The translations under genes and the position numbers were made by a program. Positions 7,531 to 15,541 of a DNA stretch of 32,019 bases are shown here, piece by piece. The DNA lies in assembly GCA_902788445.1 (NCBI GenBank), contig CADAKE010000012.1, positions 1 to 32,019 on the forward strand, in the 5' to 3' direction. Origin of the DNA: an uncultured Eubacteriales bacterium (GTDB lineage: Bacteria > Bacillota > Clostridia > Christensenellales > Aristaeellaceae). The first letter of the stretch is position 1. The number at the start of each line of letters is the position of its first letter. The notes under the pieces are model-generated. The model did no database searches. It had not been told where the DNA came from and saw only the letters and a program-made list of their open reading frames with translations.

Positions 7531-7953
7531 GAACGACGGAGCGAGGGCCTGTGCGGCCCTCGTGCACCCGCACCAGGAGATTTCATCTCCTGGACCTCAA
7601 TAGCGGATGTTGCATGACTTGATAAATCAGCTTAGTTCCCGCTGTTGCTTGGAAGGATGTGTAAGCCGGGCTTCGTGTCGTTGTGCTTCTGGCCCGGCGT
7701 CCTTTGGACGCCACCCCGGATGCAAAGCATCCGGGGAAAGCCAGGGAATAATCCGCAGGGGAAAGCGAGCTTTCCCCCTCGGATTATCCCAGGCTTTCTT
7801 GGGCCAGAAGCCCTCTAACTTTTCGTAACCTCAACGCAGCAGGCGGGAGTAGTCTGCTTTATCCAACGACGTAATTTCGCCGGTTGTGGGTCCAGGGGGA
7901 TCATCCCCCTGGCGCAGGTCTGGGGGCGCGCAGCCCCCAGCGGTTCCATTTAT
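7531..7953. repeat. Long nested-palindrome element, copy 1 (complete)
   Basis: This 420-bp non-coding stretch is one large inverted repeat built of smaller perfect hairpins. On the left are stems at 7542-7562 and 7573-7593; the right arm mirrors them with stems at 7880-7935. A longer imperfect pairing joins 7621-7648 to 7836-7863, and an 11-bp perfect stem joins 7685-7695 to 7801-7811. Inside the latter are three hairpins: 7696-7712, 7714-7736 and the long one at 7744-7790, whose base extends to GAAAGCC/GGCTTTC. A small stem lies at 7663-7673. The right end stops about 5 bases before the ribosome site of the ACT gene. A second copy begins at 31826. There is no plausible protein. Confidence 0.85.
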
Positions 7954-7970
7954 AGAAGGAGGAAGAATCA

Positions 7971-8402
7971 GTGAGCGTAAAGCAGATTTCCATATTCCTT
8001 GAAAACAAGCCCGGCTTCTTAGCCGAAGTAACCAAAATCCTGGCCCAGAATGAGATCGACATGCGGGCCTTCTCCCTGGCGGAGAGCAACGATTTCGGCA
8101 TCGCCCGCATCATCGTGGACGACGTGTTCAAAACCACCACAGTGCTCAGAGACGCGGGCTACATCAACAGCGTGATCGACATTCTGGCCGTGGCCATGGA
8201 CGACGTGCCGGGCGGCCTGAGCAAGGTGCTGACCGTGCTGGCCGAAGCCCAGGTGAACGTGGAATACATGTACGCTTTCCTCGGCGGCAAGACCGGCGGG
8301 GCCTACATGGTATTCAAGGTGGCCGACCACGACAAGGCCATCGCCGCGCTGTACAAGTACCGCATCCGCATGGTGGATCAGGACGAGCTGGGAGAACTGT
8401 AA
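7971..8402 (+). CDS. Tandem ACT-domain protein
   Basis: The 143-residue protein consists of two ACT domains (about 3-67 and 71-140), as shown by the opening [23 protein letters not shown] and the second copy of the pattern, [26 protein letters not shown] domains bind amino acids; stand-alone tandem ACT proteins of this kind usually sit beside paaK or indolepyruvate oxidoreductase genes in Clostridia and are thought to sense aromatic or other amino acids. The start is GTG at 7971, because AGGAGGA lies 7-8 bases upstream and no ATG is near. It follows the frameshifted paaK across the nested-palindrome element and is closely followed by the Fic gene. It has no catalytic domain. Confidence 0.88.
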   Translation: MSVKQISIFLENKPGFLAEVTKILAQNEIDMRAFSLAESNDFGIARIIVDDVFKTTTVLRDAGYINSVIDILAVAMDDVPGGLSKVLTVLAEAQVNVEYMYAFLGGKTGGAYMVFKVADHDKAIAALYKYRIRMVDQDELGEL

Positions 8403-8406
8403 GCCC

Positions 8407-9009
8407 ATGGAACTGCCGAACAGGCTGGGCCTGACGGGCCTGGCGTTTCTGCGCGAGGAAGAACGCATCAGCAAAACGAAAGCGAAGCGACTGTTTGAGG
8501 AGCGCGTGATCGACACCTTTGAGGTAGGCACCTACGCCGGTTTGCAGGCGATTCACCGCTGGCTGTTCGAGGATATTTACGATTTCGCCGGGGAAACCCG
8601 GAAGCTGAATATCGCCAAGGGCAGCTTCCGCTTCGCCTCCGCGCTGTATCTGGACGACGCGCTACGGCAAATCAGCGCCATGCCCCAAGACACCTATGAG
8701 CAGATTATCGCCAAATACGTGGAAATGAACATTGCCCATCCCTTCCTGGAAGGGAACGGGCGCGCCACCCGCATCTGGCTGGACTGTATGCTGAAACAGG
8801 AATTGGGCCGGGTGGTGGATTGGAGCCGGGTCGACCGGGAGGATTACCTGCTGGCCATGGAGCGCAGCCCCGTCCGAGACACGGAAATCCGCCTGCTGCT
8901 GCAATCCGCCCTGACAGACCGGGTGAACGACCGGCTGATCCTAATGCACAGCATCGACGCCAGTTACCGCTATGAGGGCTATAATCAGTATAAAACAGAA
9001 GATTTATAA
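8407..9009 (+). CDS. Class III Fic AMP-transferase with its own C-terminal inhibitory helix
   Basis: The 200-residue protein carries the Fic core HPFLEGNGR (111-119) with the catalytic His111, and the [11 protein letters not shown]-type flap region near residues 54-65. Near the C-terminus SYRYEG (186-191) matches the inhibitory motif (S/T)xxxE(G/N), with Glu190 placed to block ATP. This is the single-chain, self-inhibited class III arrangement known from Neisseria NmFic. Such enzymes transfer AMP to target proteins and are held off until the helix is released. The gene starts 4 bases after the ACT stop codon, using GGGAG at the end of the ACT gene, so the two are translationally linked. A strong terminator follows at 9017-9042. 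The target cannot be told. Confidence 0.9.
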   Translation: MELPNRLGLTGLAFLREEERISKTKAKRLFEERVIDTFEVGTYAGLQAIHRWLFEDIYDFAGETRKLNIAKGSFRFASALYLDDALRQISAMPQDTYEQIIAKYVEMNIAHPFLEGNGRATRIWLDCMLKQELGRVVDWSRVDREDYLLAMERSPVRDTEIRLLLQSALTDRVNDRLILMHSIDASYRYEGYNQYKTEDL

Positions 9010-9016
9010 GCAATTG

Positions 9017-9042
9017 CCGCCGGTATCCCCGGCGGTTTTTTG
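9017..9042 (+). terminator. Intrinsic terminator after fic
   Basis: CCGCCGG and CCGGCGG pair around a short loop and are followed by TTTTTT. Confidence 0.85.
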
Positions 9043-9091
9043 CATTGTCTGCGGGCGAAAAGTGTCCCGGCAGTTGTTACAATTCCCCCTG

Positions 9092-9141
9092 TTGACAAAT
9101 AGGGTAGACACATGTATACTATATGTAAACAGCTGTCTACC
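9092..9141 (+). promoter_or_regulatory. Promoter overlapped by a BlaI-type operator palindrome
   Basis: TTGACA (9092-9097), 17-bp spacer, TATACT (9115-9120). The promoter is embraced by an inverted repeat GGTAGACA (9103-9110) and TGTCTACC (9134-9141), with TGTA/TACA-like cores between them as in BlaI/MecI operators. This layout predicts self-repression of the blaI-sigma-M56 genes by the BlaI-like protein encoded next. Confidence 0.8.
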
Positions 9142-9168
9142 ACTTATTTCGATGGGAGGGAGAAAAAC

Positions 9169-9540
9169 ATGCCTGATCGCTGCACAGAGGCGGAATGGAA
9201 AATTATGGAGGTGCTGTGGGATCACGCGCCCCGCACCATGAGCGAAATTACCAAGGCGCTGGAGCCGACCACCGGCTGGACGCGCCACACGGTGATCACC
9301 CTGCTGAAAAGAATGCAGGAAAAGGGCACCGTGGCGGTGGACGAAAGCGGCGACGTGAAGCGCTACACGCCGCTGCTCACCCAGGAGGACGCATCCACGG
9401 AGCAAACGAAAAAGTTTCTGAGCCACGTGTTTTCCGGCAAAGCCTCGCTGCTCATCAACCATCTGGTGGATTCCGGGGAAATCACCCTCAAGGAAATGGA
9501 CGACCTGATGGACATGATGCGCAAGAGCGGGAAAAAGTGA
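9169..9540 (+). CDS. BlaI/MecI family transcriptional repressor
   Basis: The 123-residue protein has the winged-helix domain of the BlaI/MecI family (starting TEAEWKIMEVLWDHAPRTMSEI and GWTRHTVITLLKRMQEKG) followed by a helical dimerisation tail with the region where BlaI proteins are cut by the M56 protease. The ATG at 9169 lies after GGGAGGGAG; an in-frame ATG at 9112 lies inside the promoter and is rejected. It is the first gene of a cluster with an ECF sigma factor (7-base gap) and an M56 protease. In the classical system the protease, on sensing a signal outside the cell, inactivates the repressor. No beta-lactamase or penicillin-binding protein is present, so the signal is unlikely to be known from the neighbourhood. 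Confidence 0.93.
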   Translation: MPDRCTEAEWKIMEVLWDHAPRTMSEITKALEPTTGWTRHTVITLLKRMQEKGTVAVDESGDVKRYTPLLTQEDASTEQTKKFLSHVFSGKASLLINHLVDSGEITLKEMDDLMDMMRKSGKK

Positions 9541-9547
9541 GGGGCGT

Positions 9548-10018
9548 ATGGACGAAGCGAGCTTTTTGAACCGGGCCGTTCCGCTCCAGCAGCAGATGTA
9601 CCGCATGGCCTTTTCCATCATGAAGAACCACTTCGACGCGGAGGACGCGGTACAGGACGCGATGCTGAAAGCCTGGCGCAAGGCGGACACCCTGCGGAAT
9701 GAGGATGTGTTCACGCCCTGGCTGAAAACGATCCTGCGCAATCAATGCATTGAATCCCTGCGGAAAACCGGGCGGTTCGTGCCGATGGAAATGGACGGCT
9801 TTTACCAGGAGCCAGCGGAAGAAACACTGGAAGTCCAGGAATTGCTGGACAGCCTGAACGCCGCCCTTCGCCAAACGCTGTGGCTTCATGACGGCGAGGG
9901 ATACAAGATGCGGGAAATCGCGGAAATGATGCGCGTGCCGCTCACCACCGTCCGCTCCCGGCTGCACCGGGGAAGGAACTGTATCAGGGACAAGATTGCG
10001 TCTGCAATCGACAAATAA
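9548..10018 (+). CDS. ECF-type RNA polymerase sigma factor
   Basis: The 156-residue protein has a region 2 (MYRMAFSIMKNHFDAEDAVQ, DAMLKAWRK, WLKTILRNQCIESLRK, about residues 17-77) and a region 4 helix-turn-helix (YKMREIAEMMRVPLTTVRSRLHRGR, about 119-145) with the size of an extracytoplasmic-function sigma factor. No region 3 is present. It lies 7 bases after the BlaI-like gene with a GAGGGGC site, so the two are co-transcribed, and it precedes the M56 protease across a simple-repeat hairpin. There is no recognisable anti-sigma gene beside it; the M56 protein may fill that control role, which is inference. Which promoters it reads is not known. Confidence 0.92.
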   Translation: MDEASFLNRAVPLQQQMYRMAFSIMKNHFDAEDAVQDAMLKAWRKADTLRNEDVFTPWLKTILRNQCIESLRKTGRFVPMEMDGFYQEPAEETLEVQELLDSLNAALRQTLWLHDGEGYKMREIAEMMRVPLTTVRSRLHRGRNCIRDKIASAIDK

Positions 10019-10024
10019 TCAAAC

Positions 10025-10137
10025 ATGAGAGAGTTCAGAGTACAGAGTTCAGAAGATCAAGTGCATGATAAACATTTCCACCGTTTATTACAATCTACAT
10101 TCTCTGTACTCTGCACTCTGTACTCTGCACACTGAAA
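10025..10137. repeat. Intergenic hairpin with simple-repeat arms, copy 3
   Basis: The left arm repeats GAGTTCAGAGTACAGAGTTCAG-like units (10025-10052) and the right arm repeats TCTCTGTACTCTGCACTCTGTACTCTGC (10100-10131). They pair around a 45-base loop. It sits between the sigma factor and the M56 gene within one probable operon. Confidence 0.7.
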
Positions 10138-10152
10138 TAGGAGGGGTTACAA

Positions 10153-11856
10153 ATGCGTACCGCTGTGATTTACAATTTCCTGATCGAAGCGAACATCATT
10201 GCCGGGATCGCCATTCTGCTGATGATCCCGGTGCGGAAATTCTTCCGGAAGCAACTGGGCAGCAGGGCCCTGTGCTTCGCGTGGCTGCTGGTGGCCGTGC
10301 GGCTTTTGTGCCCGCTGAGCTTTCCGAATCCCTTAATTAACGAAATCGTGACGCCCTACAACACCCAGCCCGAGGCCATCCGCCCCATCGCCGCCCAGGT
10401 GAAGATTCGTATGCAGGACGCGCTGGACGATATGTCCTATCAGGCGCTGCGCTCCCACATCGACGAGGACGGCATGTTGTTTAACGAAGCCAGGCAAAAA
10501 ACGGATTACCAGATCCTGATGAATATGAGCAGCGACCTGGAGTACGGCCGCGGGGCCAAGAAGGCGATGGCAGTCTACGTCCTCGGCGTGGCGGCGGTGG
10601 CGGGATGGTTCGTGATTGCGAACGTGCGGTTTCAGAGGAACCTGACAAAGAACCGCATCGCCCCACTGGAAGGGGAACTGCTGGAATACTACAATAGCCT
10701 GTGCGAAAAGTACGGCGTGAAGCCGCTGCCGGTATACTTTGTTGACCCGCTGTCCAGCGCATGTCTGGTGGGCGCGGTTCGCCCCTATATCGCCCTGCCG
10801 CTGGCGGCGAACGTCGATCAGGCAAAGCAAATGCTGGCCCATGAGCTGTGCCATTACAAAGCCAAAGACCATTTCTGGACGCTGCTGACGCTGATCTGCT
10901 GCGTGGTGCACTGGTTCAATCCGCTGGTGTGGGCGGCCGCCGCCATGAGCCGCATGGATCGGGAACTGCGCTGCGACGACAACGTGACAAAGGACATGGA
11001 CGACGACGCCCGGAAGCTGTACGCGGGCACGCTGATTCAGTCCGTCACCCGCCGCGCCATCCCCGGCCTGCCCGTCTTAGCCACGGGCATGAGCATGACG
11101 GGCCGCAAGCTGAAAACCCGCGTAGGCGGCATCCTGTGGGGCGGCAAGCGGAAGAAGGCGTTGGCCCTGTCCTTTACCCTGCTGGCCTCCGTGCTGCTGA
11201 TTTTCGCCTTCGGCACCGCCGCGTATGGTGAACAGCCCGACCCCTGGACGAACGGAGACCCGAATAACAAGTACTTTAACTACCCGGAACAGACCATCGA
11301 AGAAGCGATGGCCAGCGAGAACGCCATCAAAACCGATGAGGAAGCCATTCAGAAAGCCAAGGAAATTCTCAGTGGCCCGGACTTTCAGGTGGATGTGAGC
11401 GACCCGGAAATCACCTGGGAGGTGAGTCACGACGTTGGCGTAATGGGAAAGCAGAACTATTTGGTCATTGGCTATCAGGGCGAGAACGAAAACTTCCACC
11501 AGGTGACCGTCTGGATGGCGATGGACGGCAGCGGAGCCTGGCAGGTGTACAATGGCTTCGATCCCTTCTTCACAGATTATGATATGGAAAATCAGGCAGA
11601 CTATCCGAACATTGACGACGTGCTGACAAAAGAAGAACAGACCGCCATCAAGCGCTACTGCATCGAACTTACTGAAAAGCTGGAGCCCGGCGAGAGCGAA
11701 AACTTTCAGGAGCTTCATTTTAACTGCTACATGAAGTTGGATGACAAAATCTACGTCCAACTGGAAGCGCCCTACAACGTCAATTCCGGCAAGGGTTTCA
11801 TGCTCCAGGTCAAGCCCGAGATCCGCGTGATCGACTATTCCACCGGCAACGGCTGA
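10153..11856 (+). CDS. M56 family membrane metalloprotease (BlaR1-like) with a novel extracellular domain
   Basis: The 567-residue protein has membrane segments near residues 8-26, 38-56 and 137-156, a peptidase core with the zinc motif HELCH (230-234) and a candidate third ligand Glu271, a further hydrophobic stretch at 243-263, and a last membrane segment at 336-357. The remaining 210 residues are predicted outside the cell. In BlaR1/MecR1 this part is a penicillin-binding domain with an SxxK motif; none is visible here. Instead it is acidic and looks like a PepSY/YpeB-like or unknown sensor fold (NYLVIGYQGENENFHQVTVWMA). With BlaI and sigma genes upstream it forms a signalling unit: a signal outside should activate the protease and inactivate the repressor. 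The signal is unknown. Confidence 0.88.
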   Translation: MRTAVIYNFLIEANIIAGIAILLMIPVRKFFRKQLGSRALCFAWLLVAVRLLCPLSFPNPLINEIVTPYNTQPEAIRPIAAQVKIRMQDALDDMSYQALRSHIDEDGMLFNEARQKTDYQILMNMSSDLEYGRGAKKAMAVYVLGVAAVAGWFVIANVRFQRNLTKNRIAPLEGELLEYYNSLCEKYGVKPLPVYFVDPLSSACLVGAVRPYIALPLAANVDQAKQMLAHELCHYKAKDHFWTLLTLICCVVHWFNPLVWAAAAMSRMDRELRCDDNVTKDMDDDARKLYAGTLIQSVTRRAIPGLPVLATGMSMTGRKLKTRVGGILWGGKRKKALALSFTLLASVLLIFAFGTAAYGEQPDPWTNGDPNNKYFNYPEQTIEEAMASENAIKTDEEAIQKAKEILSGPDFQVDVSDPEITWEVSHDVGVMGKQNYLVIGYQGENENFHQVTVWMAMDGSGAWQVYNGFDPFFTDYDMENQADYPNIDDVLTKEEQTAIKRYCIELTEKLEPGESENFQELHFNCYMKLDDKIYVQLEAPYNVNSGKGFMLQVKPEIRVIDYSTGNG

Positions 11857-11870
11857 TAAAATAACAAAAC

Positions 11871-11906
11871 GCTCACCCGACAAAATCCGCGGGTGAGCAT
11901 TTCATT
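11871..11906. terminator. Bidirectional terminator between the M56 and VanZ genes
   Basis: GCTCACCCG (11871-11879) pairs with CGGGTGAGC (11890-11898), followed by ATTTCATTT on the plus strand and by GTTTTGTTATTTT on the minus strand. It lies between two convergent genes. Confidence 0.8.
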
Positions 11907-12391
11907 TACGCCGTTTTCTTTTTCTTTCGCCTGTCCATCATGAACAAGACAAGCAATACAAACAGCGCGCCAAACAGCACGCCCGCGCTGTCGATGCCGA
12001 CGTCCCGCAGGGAAGGGGTGCGGGTGCCTTTGAAATACTGGTGCAGTTCATCCGTGCAGGCGTACAGCGTGCCGATGCTCCACGACCACAGCGTGGCCCA
12101 GCGAAGCCGGTACTCATTCGTCAGCAAACGCAGTGACAGGCCCAGCGCGGCAAATTCCGTGAAATGCGCCGCCTTTCGCACGATGAACACGAACAGGCTG
12201 TAAATCGCTTCCTGCTCTTCGGGGGGCAGCTGCTCAAAATCCGGATGGAACAGGCGCATGAACATATATGTAAATCCGCTGCTCAGCTCCATCGACTCCG
12301 GGCCATCCATGGAAGAAAAAAAGAAAATTGCTCCGGCCACCGCGATCACCAGCAGCCACAGGGCAGCCCGCCTTGCGCGCTTCGTTGTCAT
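11906..12391 (-). CDS. VanZ-like membrane protein
   Basis: The 161-residue protein has four predicted membrane segments (about 9-27, 64-82, 93-111, 134-153). The conserved VanZ features are FSSMDGPES after the first segment, RKAAHFTEFAALG in the second, and TDELHQYFKGTRTPSLRDVGIDSAG in the third loop. VanZ proteins are widespread in Firmicutes; one gives low teicoplanin resistance, but most occur with no resistance genes, as here. The frame stays open for 95 codons further upstream through low-complexity sequence; the ATG at 12391 is chosen because GGGAGG lies 7 bases before it and the first membrane helix follows directly. Confidence 0.9.
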   Translation of the reverse strand: MTTKRARRAALWLLVIAVAGAIFFFSSMDGPESMELSSGFTYMFMRLFHPDFEQLPPEEQEAIYSLFVFIVRKAAHFTEFAALGLSLRLLTNEYRLRWATLWSWSIGTLYACTDELHQYFKGTRTPSLRDVGIDSAGVLFGALFVLLVLFMMDRRKKKKTA

Positions 12392-12486
12392 GCCTGCGCC
12401 TCCCTTTCCTTCGGCAATCCGCTCTTTCTTTTTCACCGCCGTTTCTTTTTTTCCTCTTTTTCTTTTCCTGATGCTGAAAAAAGGGA

Positions 12487-12515
12487 TGGTACATTGGGCG
12501 TTTCTGTGGTATAGT
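12487..12515 (+). promoter_or_regulatory. Probable promoter of the YbjN-like gene
   Basis: TATAGT (12510-12515) is a good -10; the -35 at 12487-12492 (TGGTAC, 17-bp spacing) is poor. It lies 38 bases before the start codon. Confidence 0.45.
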
Positions 12516-12552
12516 AACAGCATCGACACCCTGAACGGAAGGAGAGATACCC

Positions 12553-12972
12553 ATGGTGGAAACGGCGGAGAGCTTTCTGGAGGAACTGCGGCAGAAGGAG
12601 TGGAAATATAAGGAAGCCCATGACCTGGAGGACGGAAAAACGCACGTGGCGTGCGGCGTGACGGGAAAAACCACACAGGTGGATTTTCATTTCTTTTTCG
12701 ATCAGGACGGGAAATCCGTCACGATCCGGATTTTCAAGCTGTTTATCGCGCCGATCGACAAGCGGCTGCAAATCATGGAACTGATCAATCAATCCAACTG
12801 CGAGTACCGCTGGGTCAAATTCACCATGGATCAGGACGGATGGGTCAACCTGCAGACGGACGCGATCATCAATAAGGAAACCAGCGGCGTCATCTGTATG
12901 GAATTGATGCTTCGGTTCATGAACATCATCGACACCACGTATCCCAAATTCATGCACGAGATCTGGGCCTAA
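12553..12972 (+). CDS. YbjN-domain protein
   Basis: The 139-residue soluble protein has the alpha-beta pattern of the YbjN family (putative sensory-transduction regulators related to the type III chaperone fold), with the typical central run in which a domain strand (TIRIFKLFIAPIDK) leads into a helix and then YRWVKFTMDQDGWVNLQTDA. The C-terminal helix holds the region MELMLRFMNIID usual for the family. The ATG at 12553 follows AAGGAGAG by 7 bases. It is monocistronic, divergent from vanZ and ended by the hairpin at 13008-13041. The molecular role of stand-alone YbjN proteins is not known. Confidence 0.65.
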   Translation: MVETAESFLEELRQKEWKYKEAHDLEDGKTHVACGVTGKTTQVDFHFFFDQDGKSVTIRIFKLFIAPIDKRLQIMELINQSNCEYRWVKFTMDQDGWVNLQTDAIINKETSGVICMELMLRFMNIIDTTYPKFMHEIWA

Positions 12973-13007
12973 CAGAAGCCTCGTCTATTCTGTTCAGAAA
13001 AAAGCCG

Positions 13008-13041
13008 AAGACCCTCAGCGAAGCCGCCGGGGGTCTTTTTC
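13008..13041. terminator. Bidirectional terminator between YbjN-like and FUSC-HAD genes
   Basis: AAGACCC (13008-13014) pairs with GGGTCTT (13031-13037), followed by TTTTCGCTTT on the plus strand; on the minus strand the same stem is followed by CGGCTTTTTT. It overlaps the last codons of the minus-strand gene. Confidence 0.65.
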
Positions 13042-14364
13042 GCTTTCCGGGTCGATCCAGAAAAACGGGCGGAAGGGTTCGTAGCTGTTGCCCAGGGTGT
13101 GCAGCAGGTGGGCGGCGTCGTGCTCGGAGCGGTAGCCGTTTTTGGAGAAGATTTCCACGGGCTGCAGCTCCGGCTCCTTCTTTTGCAGCAGGCGCATCAG
13201 GCGATCCTGCGCGTGGGCTATGTCGGCGTTTGCAGCGTAGAAGTAAAGGCTGCTCCCGTCCGTGAGGCCCGCCTGGGGACGAATCGCTATCCGCAGCTTG
13301 CGGTGGGCCAGGGAGGGCCCCAGGGCGGCTTGCAGCTTTGCGGCTTTATCGCCGGTCGCCACCACCTTGATATACACCACGTCCTCCAGGGCAAAATGGT
13401 CGTCGTCCAGGTACTGGCGGTAGGGGGAGCGCTTCATCCGCTGGTACACGATGGCTTCCGCGTCGGTCAGCCTGCCGCGGTGATAGATGCAGTTGCGGTT
13501 CTTATGTACCGTATAAATAAAATAGGATGTTTCCAGCGTGTCCAGCCGCTTCATCAGCCAGCGGGAGGAATCGGGGTCGAGGTTCACGGTGGACACGTAG
13601 GTGTTTTCATTCGGGTCATAGATGCCCGCCCCGTCCATCACGATCATGGGCACGCTCAGGTTCACTGAGCTCATCTGCGACATGAAGAAGGCGGGCGCGT
13701 GTTCCGACATGAGGCAGATTTTCGCCCCGTCGTTATAAAGGTAATTCAGGCGGAACAGCGCCGAGGAGGGAATGCGGGCCAATTGGTCGGAGGCCAGGTC
13801 GCTCGTGCGCACGAAAAATACCTTGTCCTTCTGCTTCACCCGCGGCAGACGGAACACGTTCACGCCGATGGCGATGCCCATGCCCACCATCACGTCCAGA
13901 ACCCGATGGAACGCCTGGTCGAGCGGGTTTTCAATGTCCGGATAGGCAATCACCACGCACACGAACACGATCGCCGCCAGGCTGGAGGTGTCCGGCTTGC
14001 GAATGACCACGGAGCTGTACAGCGAAATCAGCGTGCCCAGGCCCATCAAAGGATAGAGGATGAAGGGGTTGCGGCCGATCTCAGGAAAGATCGGCACCAG
14101 CAGCAGGAAGAGGAACCCCCAGAACGCGCCGATCAGCGTGCCGGACAGGCGGTTCAGGGCGTATTCCTTCGTGTCCTGCACGTAGGGCTGCATACAGATG
14201 ATGGCGGTGATGGCGGCTTCCGCGGACATGGTTTCCCCGCGGTATCCCCGCAGGCGGTAAAACACCAGGCACAAAAACACCGCGAAGCTCGTTTTGATGA
14301 TACGCTGCCCGAGGGGCGGAAAGTATAACTGCTCAAAAATGCTTTTGGATATTCGATGGGACAT
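13015..14364 (-). CDS. FUSC/aromatic-acid-exporter-type membrane protein fused to a degenerate HAD domain
   Basis: In this 449-residue protein residues 20-180 form the FUSC/DUF939-type membrane half-bundle (about five segments, with the family pattern AEAAITAIICMQP and NRLSGTLIGAFWG). Residues 182-449 resemble a Cof-type HAD phosphatase: VPMIVMDGAGIYD (239-251) matches the strand that follows motif II in Cof proteins, then a cap-like region and a C-terminal core half. The catalytic parts are missing: motif I (DxDGT) reads VRTSD (about 185-189) and motif II reads MSEH. So the domain probably binds or senses rather than hydrolyses. The start at 14364 follows AAAGGAG; the open frame further upstream lies in a repeat. 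Related proteins are called aromatic acid exporters, which is not proven here. Confidence 0.75.
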   Translation of the reverse strand: MSHRISKSIFEQLYFPPLGQRIIKTSFAVFLCLVFYRLRGYRGETMSAEAAITAIICMQPYVQDTKEYALNRLSGTLIGAFWGFLFLLLVPIFPEIGRNPFILYPLMGLGTLISLYSSVVIRKPDTSSLAAIVFVCVVIAYPDIENPLDQAFHRVLDVMVGMGIAIGVNVFRLPRVKQKDKVFFVRTSDLASDQLARIPSSALFRLNYLYNDGAKICLMSEHAPAFFMSQMSSVNLSVPMIVMDGAGIYDPNENTYVSTVNLDPDSSRWLMKRLDTLETSYFIYTVHKNRNCIYHRGRLTDAEAIVYQRMKRSPYRQYLDDDHFALEDVVYIKVVATGDKAAKLQAALGPSLAHRKLRIAIRPQAGLTDGSSLYFYAANADIAHAQDRLMRLLQKKEPELQPVEIFSKNGYRSEHDAAHLLHTLGNSYEPFRPFFWIDPESEKDPRRLR

Positions 14365-14373
14365 GCGATGCTC

Positions 14374-14516
14374 CTTTAAATCCTCAAGATAGGAATGAGG
14401 AGATAGAAGATAGGAGATAAATAAACGCAATCAAACGGACTATGTACTTGCGACTTATTTGAAAAACAAGATCAATCTTCTATCTCCTCTCTCCTAACTC
14501 CTATCTTGGCTTAAAG
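14374..14516. repeat. Intergenic hairpin with simple-repeat arms, copy 4 (CTTTAA-ended)
   Basis: It is bounded by CTTTAA (14374-14379) and TTAAAG (14511-14516). The left arm (CTCAAGATAGG then GAGATAGAAGATAGGAGATA units) and right arm (ATCTTCTATCTCCTCTCTCC, then CCTATCTTGG) are near reverse complements over about 45 bases with a 50-base loop. This is the cleanest member of the family and defines its termini as CTTTAA followed closely by CAAGATAG. Confidence 0.8.
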
Positions 14517-14547
14517 TGTGTTATCAGTTTCCCGAAAGATGAAACGC

Positions 14548-15465
<918 letters not shown>

Positions 15466-15541
15466 GATAAACAAGTCCTTTCTGATCTGTTATGAAGGGG
15501 TGACGGCAGGGGAAACACCGTGCCGTTCCCTGCGATCAGAA

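Noticed and set aside
9092-11856. Beta-lactam resistance operon
   Set aside because: BlaI and an M56 protease are present, but there is no beta-lactamase or altered penicillin-binding protein, and the protease lacks a penicillin-binding outer domain.
11906-12391. Glycopeptide resistance (VanZ)
   Set aside because: No vanHAX or VanRS genes are near; lone VanZ-like proteins are common in Firmicutes.
12392-12676. N-terminal extension of the VanZ protein
   Set aside because: It is low-complexity sequence that overlaps the promoter and start of the YbjN-like gene; the VanZ ribosome site is at 12391.
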